Source: DASXYG01 sp036502625
Lineage (GTDB): Bacteria > Actinomycetota > Actinomycetes > Streptosporangiales > Streptosporangiaceae
DNA: 22,966 nucleotides
Direction: 5' to 3'
Assembly (NCBI GenBank): GCA_036502625.1
Contig: DASXYG010000029.1
Span: forward strand, 1 to 22,966
Shown: one piece after another, positions 16,055 through 22,966 of the stretch
Layout of the letters: each line of letters begins with the position of its first letter
Numbering within the stretch: position 1 is the stretch's first letter
Position numbers and translations under genes: made by a program
Notes under the pieces: generated by a model
Told to the model about the DNA's origin: nothing
Database searches by the model: none
Seen by the model: the letters and a program-made list of their open reading frames with translations, nothing else

Positions 16055-18094
16055 TCAGGGTCCGTCGCCTGCGGGTGAGACGGTGAAGATGTGGGCGGGG
16101 TGGACCGCGGGGTCGAGGCGTACGTAGTTGGCCGCCCCCCAGCGGTACGACTCACCGGACAGCTCGTCGTGTACGACGATGCCGTCCGACCAGTCGAGAC
16201 CGAGGGAGGGGAGGTCGAGGTGGACCGTGGCCTCGTGCGCCCCATGCGGATCCAGGTTGACGACGGCCAGCACCGTGTCGCCGGGGTTCGTGCCGGTGGG
16301 CGGAACCCGTTTGGAGAAGCAGATGAGCTCCGGCTGGTCGACGTAGTGAAAGCGTAGGTCACGTAGCTGCCGCAGCGAGCCGTGTTCGCGACGGAAGCGG
16401 TTGAGTTTCGTGATCAGCGGCGCGATGGAGCGCCCCTCGCGCTCGGCGCCCGCCCAGTCGCGGGGCCGGTACTGGTACTTCTCGGAGTCCAGGTACTCCT
16501 CGCTGCCGGGCCGTACGGCGACGTTCTCGCACAGTTCGAAGCCCGAGTAGACGCCCCACGCCGGCGAGAGCAGCGCGGCCAGGATCGCCCGGATCTCGAA
16601 CGCCGGGCGCCCGCCGTGCTGGAGGTATTCGTGCAGGATGTCGGGCGTGTTCACGAAGAAGTTCGGGCGCATGTACGCCGCGGCGTCCCCGGACAGCTCG
16701 ACGAGGTAGGACTCCAGCTCCTCCTTGGTCGTCCGCCAGGTGAAGTACGTGTACGACTGGTCGAACCCGATCTTCCCGAGGGTGTGCATCATCGCCGGCT
16801 TGGTGAACGCCTCCGCGAGGAACAGCACGTCCGGGTCGGTGGCGTGCACCTCCCCGAGGAGCCGCTCCCAGAACGGCACGGGCTTGGTGTGCGGGTTGTC
16901 CACGCGGAAGATCCGCACCCCGTGGTCCATCCAGTGCCGCACCACCCGCAGCACCTCGGCGTAGATCCCCTCGGGGTCGTTGTCGAAGTTCAGCGGATAG
17001 ATGTCCTGGTACTTCTTCGGCGGGTTCTCCGCGTACGCGATCGAGCCGTCCGCGCGGGTGGTGAACCACTCCGGGTGCTTGGCCACCCACGGGTGGTCCG
17101 GCGAGCACTGGAGCGCCAGGTCGAGCGCGACCTCCATGCCCAGGCCGCGCGTGGTGGCCACGAACGCGTCGAAGTCGTCGAGCGTGCCGAGGTCCGGGTG
17201 GACGGCGTCGTGCCCGCCCTCGGGGCCGCCGATCGCCCACGGGGAGCCGGGATCGCCGGGACCGGCCGCCAGGGTGTTGTTCGGGCCCTTGCGGAACGCG
17301 TGGCCGATCGGGTGGATCGGCGGGAGGTACACCACGTCGAAGCCCATGGCGGCGATCGCGGGCAGCCGCTCGGCCGCGGTCGCGAACGTGCCCGACCGCG
17401 GCTCCGGCACGCCCACCAGCGCGCCCTCCGAGCGCGGGAAGAACTCGTACCAGGCGCCGTACAGCGCCCGCGCCCGCGACACCACCACCTGGTGGCGGTT
17501 CGTCCGGGTCACGATGTCGCGCAGCGGGTACGCGTCGAGCGCCGCGCGGACGTCCGGGTCGTCGCAGGCGGCCAGCCGCTCGTGCGCCGGGATCGCCGTG
17601 TTCCGCAGCACACCGGCCAGCTCCGTGAGGGCCCTCCGGTACGCGCCCGGCATGCCGACCCGCCGCCCGGCGCGCTCGTACAGCACCGCGCCCTCGGCCA
17701 GCATCAGCTCGACGTCCTGCCCGCGCGGAATCTTGATCTCCGCGTCGTGCCGCCAGTGCGCGAGCGGATCGCCCCACGCCTCGACGTGGAACGTCCACGT
17801 TCCGGGTTCGCCCACGGTCACCCGCGCGGCGTACCGATCGGTGCCCGGCGCCACCTCGCGCATCGCCGCCAACGGCAGCCGATGCCCCTCGGGGTCCCAC
17901 AGCACCACGCCCGCGCCCAGCCGCTCGTGCCCCTCGCGGAACACGGTCGCCGAGACGTCGAACGCCTCACCCGCCACGGCTTTCGCAGGCCACCGACCAC
18001 AGTCGACACTGGGCCGCACGTCCAAGATGGGGATTCGTCCGATCATCAATCCGCGGCGCGGGAACCGGTCGCGCGGACCGGCACGATACGCCAT
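16055..18094 (-). CDS. glgE: alpha-1,4-glucan:maltose-1-phosphate maltosyltransferase GlgE
   Basis: 679 residues from the chosen ATG, close to the about 675 of Streptomyces GlgE1. It extends alpha-1,4-glucan chains using maltose-1-phosphate and belongs to GH13 subfamily 3. The N-terminal GRIPILDVRP segment and AKAVAGEAFDVSATVFREGH are typical. Active-site residues are D399 (RIFRVDNPHTKPVPFWE), E428 (VLFLAEAFT) and D485 (NTPDILHEYL). They keep the spacing known for the Streptomyces enzyme (394/423/480 with a constant offset of five). Starts at 18169 and 18046 are possible. I prefer 18094 because GAGGG lies five bases before it and it avoids overlapping tnpB. Only about 40 bp separate this start from the divergent tnpB start, so insertion of the mobile gene must have affected or replaced the promoter. 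First gene of the glgE-treS-mak operon. Confidence 0.95.
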   Translation of the reverse strand: MAYRAGPRDRFPRRGLMIGRIPILDVRPSVDCGRWPAKAVAGEAFDVSATVFREGHERLGAGVVLWDPEGHRLPLAAMREVAPGTDRYAARVTVGEPGTWTFHVEAWGDPLAHWRHDAEIKIPRGQDVELMLAEGAVLYERAGRRVGMPGAYRRALTELAGVLRNTAIPAHERLAACDDPDVRAALDAYPLRDIVTRTNRHQVVVSRARALYGAWYEFFPRSEGALVGVPEPRSGTFATAAERLPAIAAMGFDVVYLPPIHPIGHAFRKGPNNTLAAGPGDPGSPWAIGGPEGGHDAVHPDLGTLDDFDAFVATTRGLGMEVALDLALQCSPDHPWVAKHPEWFTTRADGSIAYAENPPKKYQDIYPLNFDNDPEGIYAEVLRVVRHWMDHGVRIFRVDNPHTKPVPFWERLLGEVHATDPDVLFLAEAFTKPAMMHTLGKIGFDQSYTYFTWRTTKEELESYLVELSGDAAAYMRPNFFVNTPDILHEYLQHGGRPAFEIRAILAALLSPAWGVYSGFELCENVAVRPGSEEYLDSEKYQYRPRDWAGAEREGRSIAPLITKLNRFRREHGSLRQLRDLRFHYVDQPELICFSKRVPPTGTNPGDTVLAVVNLDPHGAHEATVHLDLPSLGLDWSDGIVVHDELSGESYRWGAANYVRLDPAVHPAHIFTVSPAGDGP

Positions 18095-18118
18095 TCCTTC
18101 CCTCGCTCGTGGACGGCA

Positions 18119-18976
18119 TTCGATAGTGTGTTCGCATGTCGCGCTTCCGGCTCGACCCCACCCCGGCACAGGCCGCGCCGCTCGCGACCTACTGTGCGCA
18201 CGCCCGATTCGTGGCCCGGAGGGAATTCGCCTGGCTCCGCGCCGGAAGCCAGACCGTACAACGGATCGTCGCGGTCACACCTGCCTGGACCAGGCGGCTG
18301 TCGCGCCGGATCGGCCACCTGTGGGTGCCGAAAATCGGATGGGTCCGTCTGCCCGTAAGGAACGGCAGTGGGGGCACGGTCGTCGGAATCGACCGGGGCG
18401 TGGCGGTCGCCGCCGCGCTCTCGACGAGCGAACTGCTGACCATCCCGGCGATTTCTCCCAAGCGTCAGGAACGCCTGCTGCGCCTGCGCCGCCGCTTCGC
18501 GAGGTCCAGGCGGGGATCCAACCGCCGCGCCCGGACGAGGCTCCTGATCGCGCGGCTTCTCGCCCGTGGAACCGACGCCCGCAACGACTGGCTGGAGAAG
18601 CTCACGACGGATCTGGCGCGCCGTTTCAGCCTGATTCGGGTCGAGGACTTGAACGTACGCGGGTTGACCCGCTCCGCGCGAGGGACGAAGGCGCCCGGCC
18701 GGGTTGAGAAGGTCAATCCCGCGTTCACCTCTCAGCGTTGCTCGGTGTGCGGGCATGTCGCGGCGGACAATCGCAAGAGCCAAGCGATGTTCGCCTGTGT
18801 CGCCTGCCATTTCACCTGCAACGCGGACGTGAACGCAGCCGTGAACATCGCCGCCGGACGGGCGGTGACAGCGCGGAGAGCCCTCCAGGTGCCGGCCGGG
18901 GCTGCGAACCGCGAACCTCAATTCGCCTCCTTCGGCGGCGGGTTGGAATCTCCGGCGAGCCGGAGAGGACGTCAAC
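18119..18976 (+). mobile_element. tnpB-only IS200/IS605-like (IS1341-type) element, internally reduced
   Basis: The boundaries are inferred. The right end matches the usual end of TnpB elements: a GC-rich hairpin followed by AGGACGTCAA (compare AGGATGTCAA). The left end is taken near TTCGAT at 18119-18124, which resembles the short T-rich target motifs used by this group. No tnpA transposase is present, so any movement would need help in trans. The element sits exactly between glgE and the region upstream of glgP. Confidence 0.6.
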
Positions 18977-18990
18977 GCGCCTCAACGTAG
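18136..18990 (+). CDS. tnpB: miniature TnpB RNA-guided nuclease homologue, 284 aa
   Basis: TnpB proteins are usually about 380-420 residues; this one has 284. The N-terminus MSRFRLDPTPAQ..LATYCAHARFV is typical. RuvC motifs are present: D86 in VVGIDRGVAVAAALS, E170 in LIRVEDLNVRGLTRSARG and D231 in CNADVNAAVNIAAG. The zinc ribbon cysteines C202, C205, C221 and C224 (CSVCGH, CVAC) are intact. Compared with the family as I remember it, blocks are missing at four points. These are after CAHARFV, after AGSQTVQ, between GWVRL and VVGIDRG, and between RSARGT and KAPGRVEKVNP. All losses keep the reading frame. The C-terminal 25 residues are encoded by the omega-RNA-like right end. No ribosome site precedes the ATG; GATAGT at 18122-18127 could drive a leaderless transcript. 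It is either a decaying copy or a selected compact variant. Confidence 0.85.
   Translation: MSRFRLDPTPAQAAPLATYCAHARFVARREFAWLRAGSQTVQRIVAVTPAWTRRLSRRIGHLWVPKIGWVRLPVRNGSGGTVVGIDRGVAVAAALSTSELLTIPAISPKRQERLLRLRRRFARSRRGSNRRARTRLLIARLLARGTDARNDWLEKLTTDLARRFSLIRVEDLNVRGLTRSARGTKAPGRVEKVNPAFTSQRCSVCGHVAADNRKSQAMFACVACHFTCNADVNAAVNIAAGRAVTARRALQVPAGAANREPQFASFGGGLESPASRRGRQRAST
18870..18976 (+). ncRNA. candidate omega-RNA (reRNA) at the 3' end of tnpB
   Basis: In TnpB systems the guide RNA scaffold overlaps the end of tnpB and runs to the right end of the element. Here CTCCGG at 18950-18955 pairs with CCGGAG at 18960-18965 around CGAG. It is followed by AGGACGTCAA at 18966-18975, matching the conserved scaffold end of many actinobacterial elements. 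The guide would be the bases just downstream. The 5' boundary is a guess. Confidence 0.5.
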
Positions 18991-19061
18991 CGAGGTGGTC
19001 AGGTGGGTTGTGCGGCGTTCCGGGAAAAGATGATCTTTGTCCGCGTGGCGGAGGGGGAGTC

Positions 19062-19187
19062 GTGAATGTGCGAACGGACATAGGAGTCGTTCCCGTGGTC
19101 GGCGGTGCAAACTCCCGGCGGCGTACGGGGTTGCGTGTGGTGCACCTCACAGGGGGTGCGGGCTTTCCGCGGGCGACTCTGCGGTGA
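19062..19187 (+). CDS. possible small protein, 41 aa
   Basis: A GTG-started frame with an unusually strong ribosome site (GGAGG at 19050-19054, seven bases away, within a GGAGGGGGAG run). The product begins VNVRTDIGVVPVVGGANSRR and is basic, with Gly, Val and Arg and no Cys. It lies in the 248-bp space between tnpB and glgP. I recognise no family. It could be a leader peptide, a small protein or a chance frame; only the ribosome site argues for it. Confidence 0.3.
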   Translation: MNVRTDIGVVPVVGGANSRRRTGLRVVHLTGGAGFPRATLR

Positions 19188-19224
19188 CCACGCCGTGTCG
19201 GTCGCGCGGGGCGCGAATTGGCAT

Positions 19225-19230
19225 TACGGT
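19225..19230 (+). promoter_or_regulatory. candidate -10 element for leaderless glgP transcription
   Basis: TACGGT ends eight bases before the GTG of glgP and fits the TAnnnT pattern at the spacing expected for a transcript starting at the start codon. There is no ribosome site upstream of the GTG, which fits a leaderless mRNA. No convincing -35 is seen. Confidence 0.35.
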
Positions 19231-19238
19231 TGCGGCGC

Positions 19239-21836
19239 GTGAAGGCCATCCGACGGTTCACCGTACGCACGGCACTGCCCGAGCCGCTCGCGGCGCTCGG
19301 CGATCTTGTGCTCAACCTGCGCTGGTCCTGGCACGCGCCGACCCGCGACCTCTTCGCGGCCGTCGACCCGGACATCTGGGAGGCGGTCGGCCATGATCCC
19401 GTCCGCCTTCTCGGCGAGGTCACGCCCGAACGGCTCGCCGAGCTGTCCCGCGACGCGCAGTTCCTCGGCCGGCTCCAGGCCGAGGCCGACGACCTCAGCG
19501 AATACCTGACCGCGCCGGGCTGGTACGCCACCGACGGGCGCGACCACCCGGCGGCGATCGCGTACTTCTCCCCCGAGTACGGCATCACGTCCGTGCTGCC
19601 GCAGTACTCCGGCGGGCTCGGCATCCTCGCCGGCGACCACCTGAAGACCGCCAGCGACCTCGGCGTGCCGATCATCGCGGTCGGGCTGCTCTACCGGCAC
19701 GGCTACTTCACGCAGTCGCTGTCGCCGGACGGCTGGCAGATGGAGCGCTACCCGCCGGTCGACCCCAACGGCATGCCGCTGACCCTGCTGACCGGCGCGG
19801 ACGGCAGCCCCGTACGCGTCTCCGTGCCGCTGCCCGAGGGCCGCACCCTGCACGCCCAGGTGTGGAAGGCGCAGGTCGGCCGGGTGCCGCAGCTCCTGCT
19901 CGACTCCTACGTCCTGGACAACGACCCGGCGGCGCGCGACGTCACCGACCGGCTGTACGGCGGCGGCACCGACCACCGGCTGCACCAGGAGCTGCTGCTC
20001 GGCATCGGCGGCGTGCGGGCCATCCGCGCGTACTGCGCGATCTCCGGCCACCCCGAGCCCGAGGTGTTCCACACCAACGAGGGCCACGCCGGGTTCCTCG
20101 GCGTGGAGCGCATCCGCGAGTACCTCACCGACCACGGTCTGACGTTCGACGAGGCCATGGAGGCCACCCGGGCGGGCACCGTGTTCACCACCCACACCCC
20201 GGTCCCGGCCGGCATCGACCGGTTCCCGCGCGAGCTGATCGAGCGCCACTTCGCGGCGGGCACCGCGCCGGGCGTGCCCGTCGAGAAGGTCATGGCGCTC
20301 GGCGCCGAGTCGTACCCCGGCGGCGACCCCGAGCTGTTCAACATGGCCGTCATGGGCATGCGGCTGGCGCAGCGCGTCAACGGCGTGTCCGAGCTGCACG
20401 GCGAGGTCAGCCGGGAGATGTTCGGCGGGCTGTGGCCGGGCTTCGACACCGGCGAGGTGCCGATCGGCTACGTCACGAACGGCGTCCACGCGGCCACCTG
20501 GGTGGGCCGGGAGATGCTGGAGCTGGCCGACAAGCGCATCGGCACGCTGGAGCTGCGCGCCGGCCGCGGCTGGGACAAGATCACCGACGGCGACGACGGC
20601 GAGCTGTGGGACGTCCGCCGTACGCTGCGGGAACGCCTCGTCACCGACGCCCGGCGGCGGCTGCTGGCCTCGTGGAAGCAGCGCGGCGCCAGCGACGCCG
20701 AGACCGGCTGGATCGCCGACGCGCTCGACCCGGACGTCCTGACGATCGGCTTCGCGCGGCGCGTCCCGTCGTACAAGCGGCTGACGCTGATGCTGTGCGA
20801 CCGGGAGCGGTTGAAGGCGCTGCTGCTCGACCCCGAGCGGCCCATCCAGATCGTGATCGCGGGCAAGGCGCACCCGGCGGACGAGGGCGGCAAGAAGCTG
20901 ATCCAGGAGATCGTCGCGTTCGCCGACGACCCCGAGGTGCGCCACCGCATCGTGTTCCTGCCCGACTACGACATGGCGCTCGGGCAGCTCATGGTGCAGG
21001 GCTGCGACGTCTGGATGAACAACCCGCTGCGCCCCCTGGAGGCGTGCGGCACGTCCGGCATGAAGGCGGCGCTGAACGGCGGGCTGAACCTGTCGATCCG
21101 CGACGGCTGGTGGGACGAGTGGTACGACGGCGCCAACGGCTGGGCGATCCCCACCGCCGACGGCGTCGAGGACCCCGAGCGCCGCGACAACCTGGAGGCG
21201 GCGGCGCTGTACGACCTCATCGAGGAGAACGTGCGCGCCGGGTTCTACGACCGCGACACCGGCGGCCTGCCGCGCCACTGGCTGGAGATGGTCAAGCACA
21301 CCCTGCGCACGCTCGGCCCGAAGGTGCTGTCGTCGCGCATGCTGCACGACTACGTCACGGAGCTGTACGACCCGGCGGGCGCGTCGTCGCGGGCCCGTAC
21401 GGCGGACGACTTCGCCGGGGTGCGCGCGATGGCCGCGTGGCGCCACCGCATCGCCAAGGCGTGGCCCGGTGTCCGCATCGAGCACGTCGAGGCCCGCGAC
21501 GGCGACGACGCGCCGCACCTGGGCGGCCGCATGCGCGTCAGCGCCACGGTGGCCCTGGGCGAGCTCACGCCGGACGACGTCTGCGTCGAGGTCGCGTACG
21601 GCCGCGTCAATGAGGACGACGACATGACCGAGCCCGCCCACACCCCGCTGGCCGTAACCGGCCACGACGGCGGCGTGGTCCACTACGCGGGCGAGGTCCC
21701 CCTGGACCGCGCGGGCGCCTTCGGCTACACGGTCCGCGTCCTCCCCGAGAACGCAGTCCTGTCCACCCCGGCCGAACTGGGCCTGGTGGTCGTCCCCGAG
21801 GCCCCCGCCGGAATGACCAACGGCGACCTCCGCTGA
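19239..21836 (+). CDS. glgP: alpha-glucan (glycogen) phosphorylase
   Basis: 865 residues, a GT35 enzyme of the actinobacterial alpha-glucan phosphorylase type that releases glucose-1-phosphate from alpha-1,4-glucan ends. The chosen GTG starts VKAIRRFTVRTALPEPL, the usual N-terminus of this family; a frame extension to 19218 is unlikely. Conserved blocks include IAYFSPEYGITSVLPQYSGG (about 107-126), NEGHAGFLGVERI and GYVTNGVHAATWVG. They also include FARRVPSYKRLTLML and the cofactor site EACGTSGMKAALNGGLN at about 601-617. In that site K609 should carry pyridoxal phosphate. Cys replaces the more usual Ser before GTSGMKA, which is seen in some members. The gene stands alone, divergent from glgE with tnpB between. 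It opposes GlgE: one builds, one degrades the glucan. It ends just before a strong bidirectional hairpin. Confidence 0.96.
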   Translation: MKAIRRFTVRTALPEPLAALGDLVLNLRWSWHAPTRDLFAAVDPDIWEAVGHDPVRLLGEVTPERLAELSRDAQFLGRLQAEADDLSEYLTAPGWYATDGRDHPAAIAYFSPEYGITSVLPQYSGGLGILAGDHLKTASDLGVPIIAVGLLYRHGYFTQSLSPDGWQMERYPPVDPNGMPLTLLTGADGSPVRVSVPLPEGRTLHAQVWKAQVGRVPQLLLDSYVLDNDPAARDVTDRLYGGGTDHRLHQELLLGIGGVRAIRAYCAISGHPEPEVFHTNEGHAGFLGVERIREYLTDHGLTFDEAMEATRAGTVFTTHTPVPAGIDRFPRELIERHFAAGTAPGVPVEKVMALGAESYPGGDPELFNMAVMGMRLAQRVNGVSELHGEVSREMFGGLWPGFDTGEVPIGYVTNGVHAATWVGREMLELADKRIGTLELRAGRGWDKITDGDDGELWDVRRTLRERLVTDARRRLLASWKQRGASDAETGWIADALDPDVLTIGFARRVPSYKRLTLMLCDRERLKALLLDPERPIQIVIAGKAHPADEGGKKLIQEIVAFADDPEVRHRIVFLPDYDMALGQLMVQGCDVWMNNPLRPLEACGTSGMKAALNGGLNLSIRDGWWDEWYDGANGWAIPTADGVEDPERRDNLEAAALYDLIEENVRAGFYDRDTGGLPRHWLEMVKHTLRTLGPKVLSSRMLHDYVTELYDPAGASSRARTADDFAGVRAMAAWRHRIAKAWPGVRIEHVEARDGDDAPHLGGRMRVSATVALGELTPDDVCVEVAYGRVNEDDDMTEPAHTPLAVTGHDGGVVHYAGEVPLDRAGAFGYTVRVLPENAVLSTPAELGLVVVPEAPAGMTNGDLR

Positions 21837-21840
21837 CCGG

Positions 21841-21886
21841 CCGCGTACGGGCGCCCCGGGGCACCCCCCTGGGCGCCCGTACGCGG
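21841..21886. terminator. strong bidirectional hairpin between glgP and the DUF418 gene
   Basis: CCGCGTACGGGCGCCC at 21841-21856 is perfectly complementary to GGGCGCCCGTACGCGG at 21871-21886. This gives 16 pairs, with further GGGG/CCCC pairing possible inside the 14-base loop. It fills almost the entire gap between two convergent stop codons. No U-run follows, as is common for high-GC actinomycetes. Confidence 0.85.
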
Positions 21887-21887
21887 T

Positions 21888-22862
21888 TCAGACGCGGAAC
21901 GGCGGCCGCGTCGCCCAGGTGCCCCACCGCCAGAGCCACTCCACGGGGCCCTGGCGGAAGCGGCGGAGCCACAGGGCGGACCACGCCCACTGCACGGCGA
22001 GGACCCCGCCCGCGATGCCGAACACCGTGCCCCACGACCAGTCCTGCGGACGGCCGTCCAGGTGCGCCAGCGTGAGGACGAGCGCCGAGGCCGACAGGTA
22101 GTTCGTCAGCGCCATCCGCCCGAGCGGCGCGAACACCGCGCGCAGCACCCGCCGTACGGGCGTCCGGTACAGCAGCACGATCCCGCACGCGTACACCCCC
22201 GCCACCAGCACCCCGGTGGCCGCGGACAGCACCCCGGACAGGTACGCGGACGAGGCCATCCCCGCCTGTGCCACCGAGGCGGGCACGGCCAGCGCCGCGA
22301 GGACCACGAGCGTGACCGCCGTCCCCGCGCCGCGCGCCTCGAGCCGGTCCACCACCCCGTACCGCACCAGCGCCGCCCCCACCAGGAACAGCGCCGGGCT
22401 CAGCGAGTACCCGCCCGGCAGGAGGAACAGCGCCGCCCCGCCGAGCGCCGCGGCCGCCGCCGGCAGCGCCCACCGCGGCAGCCACGTCGACGGCAGCAGC
22501 ACGACCAGCCCCGCCACCGCGTACGTACTCAGCACGTCGCCCCGCCACAGCAGGAACATGTGCGCGAGCCCGATGGCCAGCAGGATCCCCAGCCGCCGCG
22601 CCAGCACCACCCGCGCCCGCCCGCCCCGCGCCGCCACGGACTCCATCAGCAGCCCGAACCCCACCCCGAACAACGTCGCGAACACCGGAAAGAACCGCTG
22701 CTCGAGCACCAGCCCCAGCCACACGTCGACCGAGCCCCCGGCACCCTCCCCACCCCGTATGACCCGCCCATCCAAATTCGAGATCGGCCGCACATTGGCC
22801 ACGAGAATCCCGCACAGCGCGAACCCCCGAAGCACATCGAGCACCCCGATCCGCGCCCGCAC
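21888..22862 (-). CDS. DUF418 / YeiB-like membrane protein
   Basis: 324 residues with about eight to ten membrane segments. The N-terminus RIGVLDVLRGFALCGILVAN is the signature of the YeiB/DUF418 group, related to acyltransferase-3-like membrane proteins of unclear substrate. FFPVFATLFGVGFGLLME and RRLGILLAIGLAHMFLLWRGD follow. The C-terminal DUF418 region has LGRMALTNYLSAS and ends RQGPVEWLWRWGTW, as expected. The protein is somewhat shorter than many members (about 380-400), mostly in the middle. The GTG start is preceded by a GGAGGGGGC run. It is convergent with glgP. The function is unknown; these proteins are thought to sit in the cytoplasmic membrane and may transfer acyl groups or move a metabolite. 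Confidence 0.88.
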   Translation of the reverse strand: MRARIGVLDVLRGFALCGILVANVRPISNLDGRVIRGGEGAGGSVDVWLGLVLEQRFFPVFATLFGVGFGLLMESVAARGGRARVVLARRLGILLAIGLAHMFLLWRGDVLSTYAVAGLVVLLPSTWLPRWALPAAAAALGGAALFLLPGGYSLSPALFLVGAALVRYGVVDRLEARGAGTAVTLVVLAALAVPASVAQAGMASSAYLSGVLSAATGVLVAGVYACGIVLLYRTPVRRVLRAVFAPLGRMALTNYLSASALVLTLAHLDGRPQDWSWGTVFGIAGGVLAVQWAWSALWLRRFRQGPVEWLWRWGTWATRPPFRV

Positions 22863-22880
22863 GCCCCCTCCCCCACCCCG

Positions 22881-22966
22881 ACCTCCAGGACGCGCGCCCT
22901 CACCCCAACCCCAACCTCCAGGACGCGACTCCCCACCCCGACCCGACTCTCTGGGACGCGCACCCC
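22881..22966. repeat. 32-33 bp tandem repeat running off the window
   Basis: Three units begin at 22881, 22914 and about 22946. The first two share ACCTCCAGGACGCG; the third is ACTCTCTGGGACGCG. They are separated by CCCCACCCCGACC-like spacers. They lie just upstream of the DUF418 gene and continue past the right edge. Confidence 0.7.

Noticed and set aside
18095..18169. Longer glgE start at 18169
   Set aside because: It would overlap the tnpB start region and add an Arg/Cys-containing stretch not seen in GlgE. The ATG at 18094 has a ribosome site and gives the usual length.
16382..18358. Plus-strand frame (658 codons) across glgE into tnpB
   Set aside because: Antisense to the catalytic regions of glgE, with low-complexity Arg/Val/His-rich translation and no domain.
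19224..21683. Minus-strand frame (819 codons) opposite glgP
   Set aside because: Shadow of the strongly conserved glgP coding frame; no recognisable motif.
22646..22963. Minus-strand small ORF with VLEVGVG repeats at the right edge
   Set aside because: It is the translation of the tandem repeat plus an out-of-frame overlap with the DUF418 gene.

Overview
The window is high-GC DNA with dense, mostly GC-ending codons, frequent GTG/TTG starts, a GlgE-type alpha-glucan gene set and an actinobacterial-style STAND ATPase. Together these point to an actinomycete, probably of the Streptosporangiales/Thermomonosporaceae kind. That placement is inferred from gene content only. Most of the window is a chromosomal metabolic region with a repeat-filled gap and one small mobile remnant.

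Left block (1-3024, minus strand): a tightly packed operon reads enoyl-CoA hydratase, two proteins that each carry two diverged YbjQ-like domains, a small protein of unknown function, and the first 41 codons of an M55 (DppA-like) D-aminopeptidase that runs off the edge. Next come an eight-helix membrane protein (minus) and, divergent from it, a 1016-residue STAND ATPase. The ATPase has an N-terminal membrane hairpin, a TIR-like domain, NB-ARC and TPRs.

Middle gap (7461-9293): 1.8 kb without a credible gene, between two convergent genes. It holds three short tandem repeats of about 45 bp with TTCCGGAA cores, then an island of at least seven copies of a GC-rich repeat. Four copies are forward and three inverted, giving a long imperfect inverted repeat of about 140 bp per arm. 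It ends in a G-rich 16-bp tandem repeat.

Right block (9294-21836): an alpha-glucan locus. On the minus strand glgE, treS and maltokinase form an operon: trehalose to maltose (TreS), maltose to maltose-1-phosphate (Mak), maltose-1-phosphate to alpha-1,4-glucan (GlgE). A glycogen debranching-type enzyme (minus), a GT4 glycosyltransferase (plus) and alpha-glucan phosphorylase glgP (plus) flank it. The branching enzyme GlgB, which often follows maltokinase, is not in the window. Between glgE and glgP sits a miniature TnpB gene. It has lost several internal blocks yet keeps its frame, its three RuvC acidic residues and its zinc ribbon, and it ends in an omega-RNA-like hairpin. A strong bidirectional hairpin separates glgP from a DUF418/YeiB-like membrane protein (minus), whose upstream side carries 32-33 bp tandem repeats running off the window.

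Best candidates for something new: the compact TnpB with its omega-RNA-like end, the mirrored repeat island at 7.8-9.15 kb, and the membrane-anchored TIR-like/NB-ARC/TPR protein.
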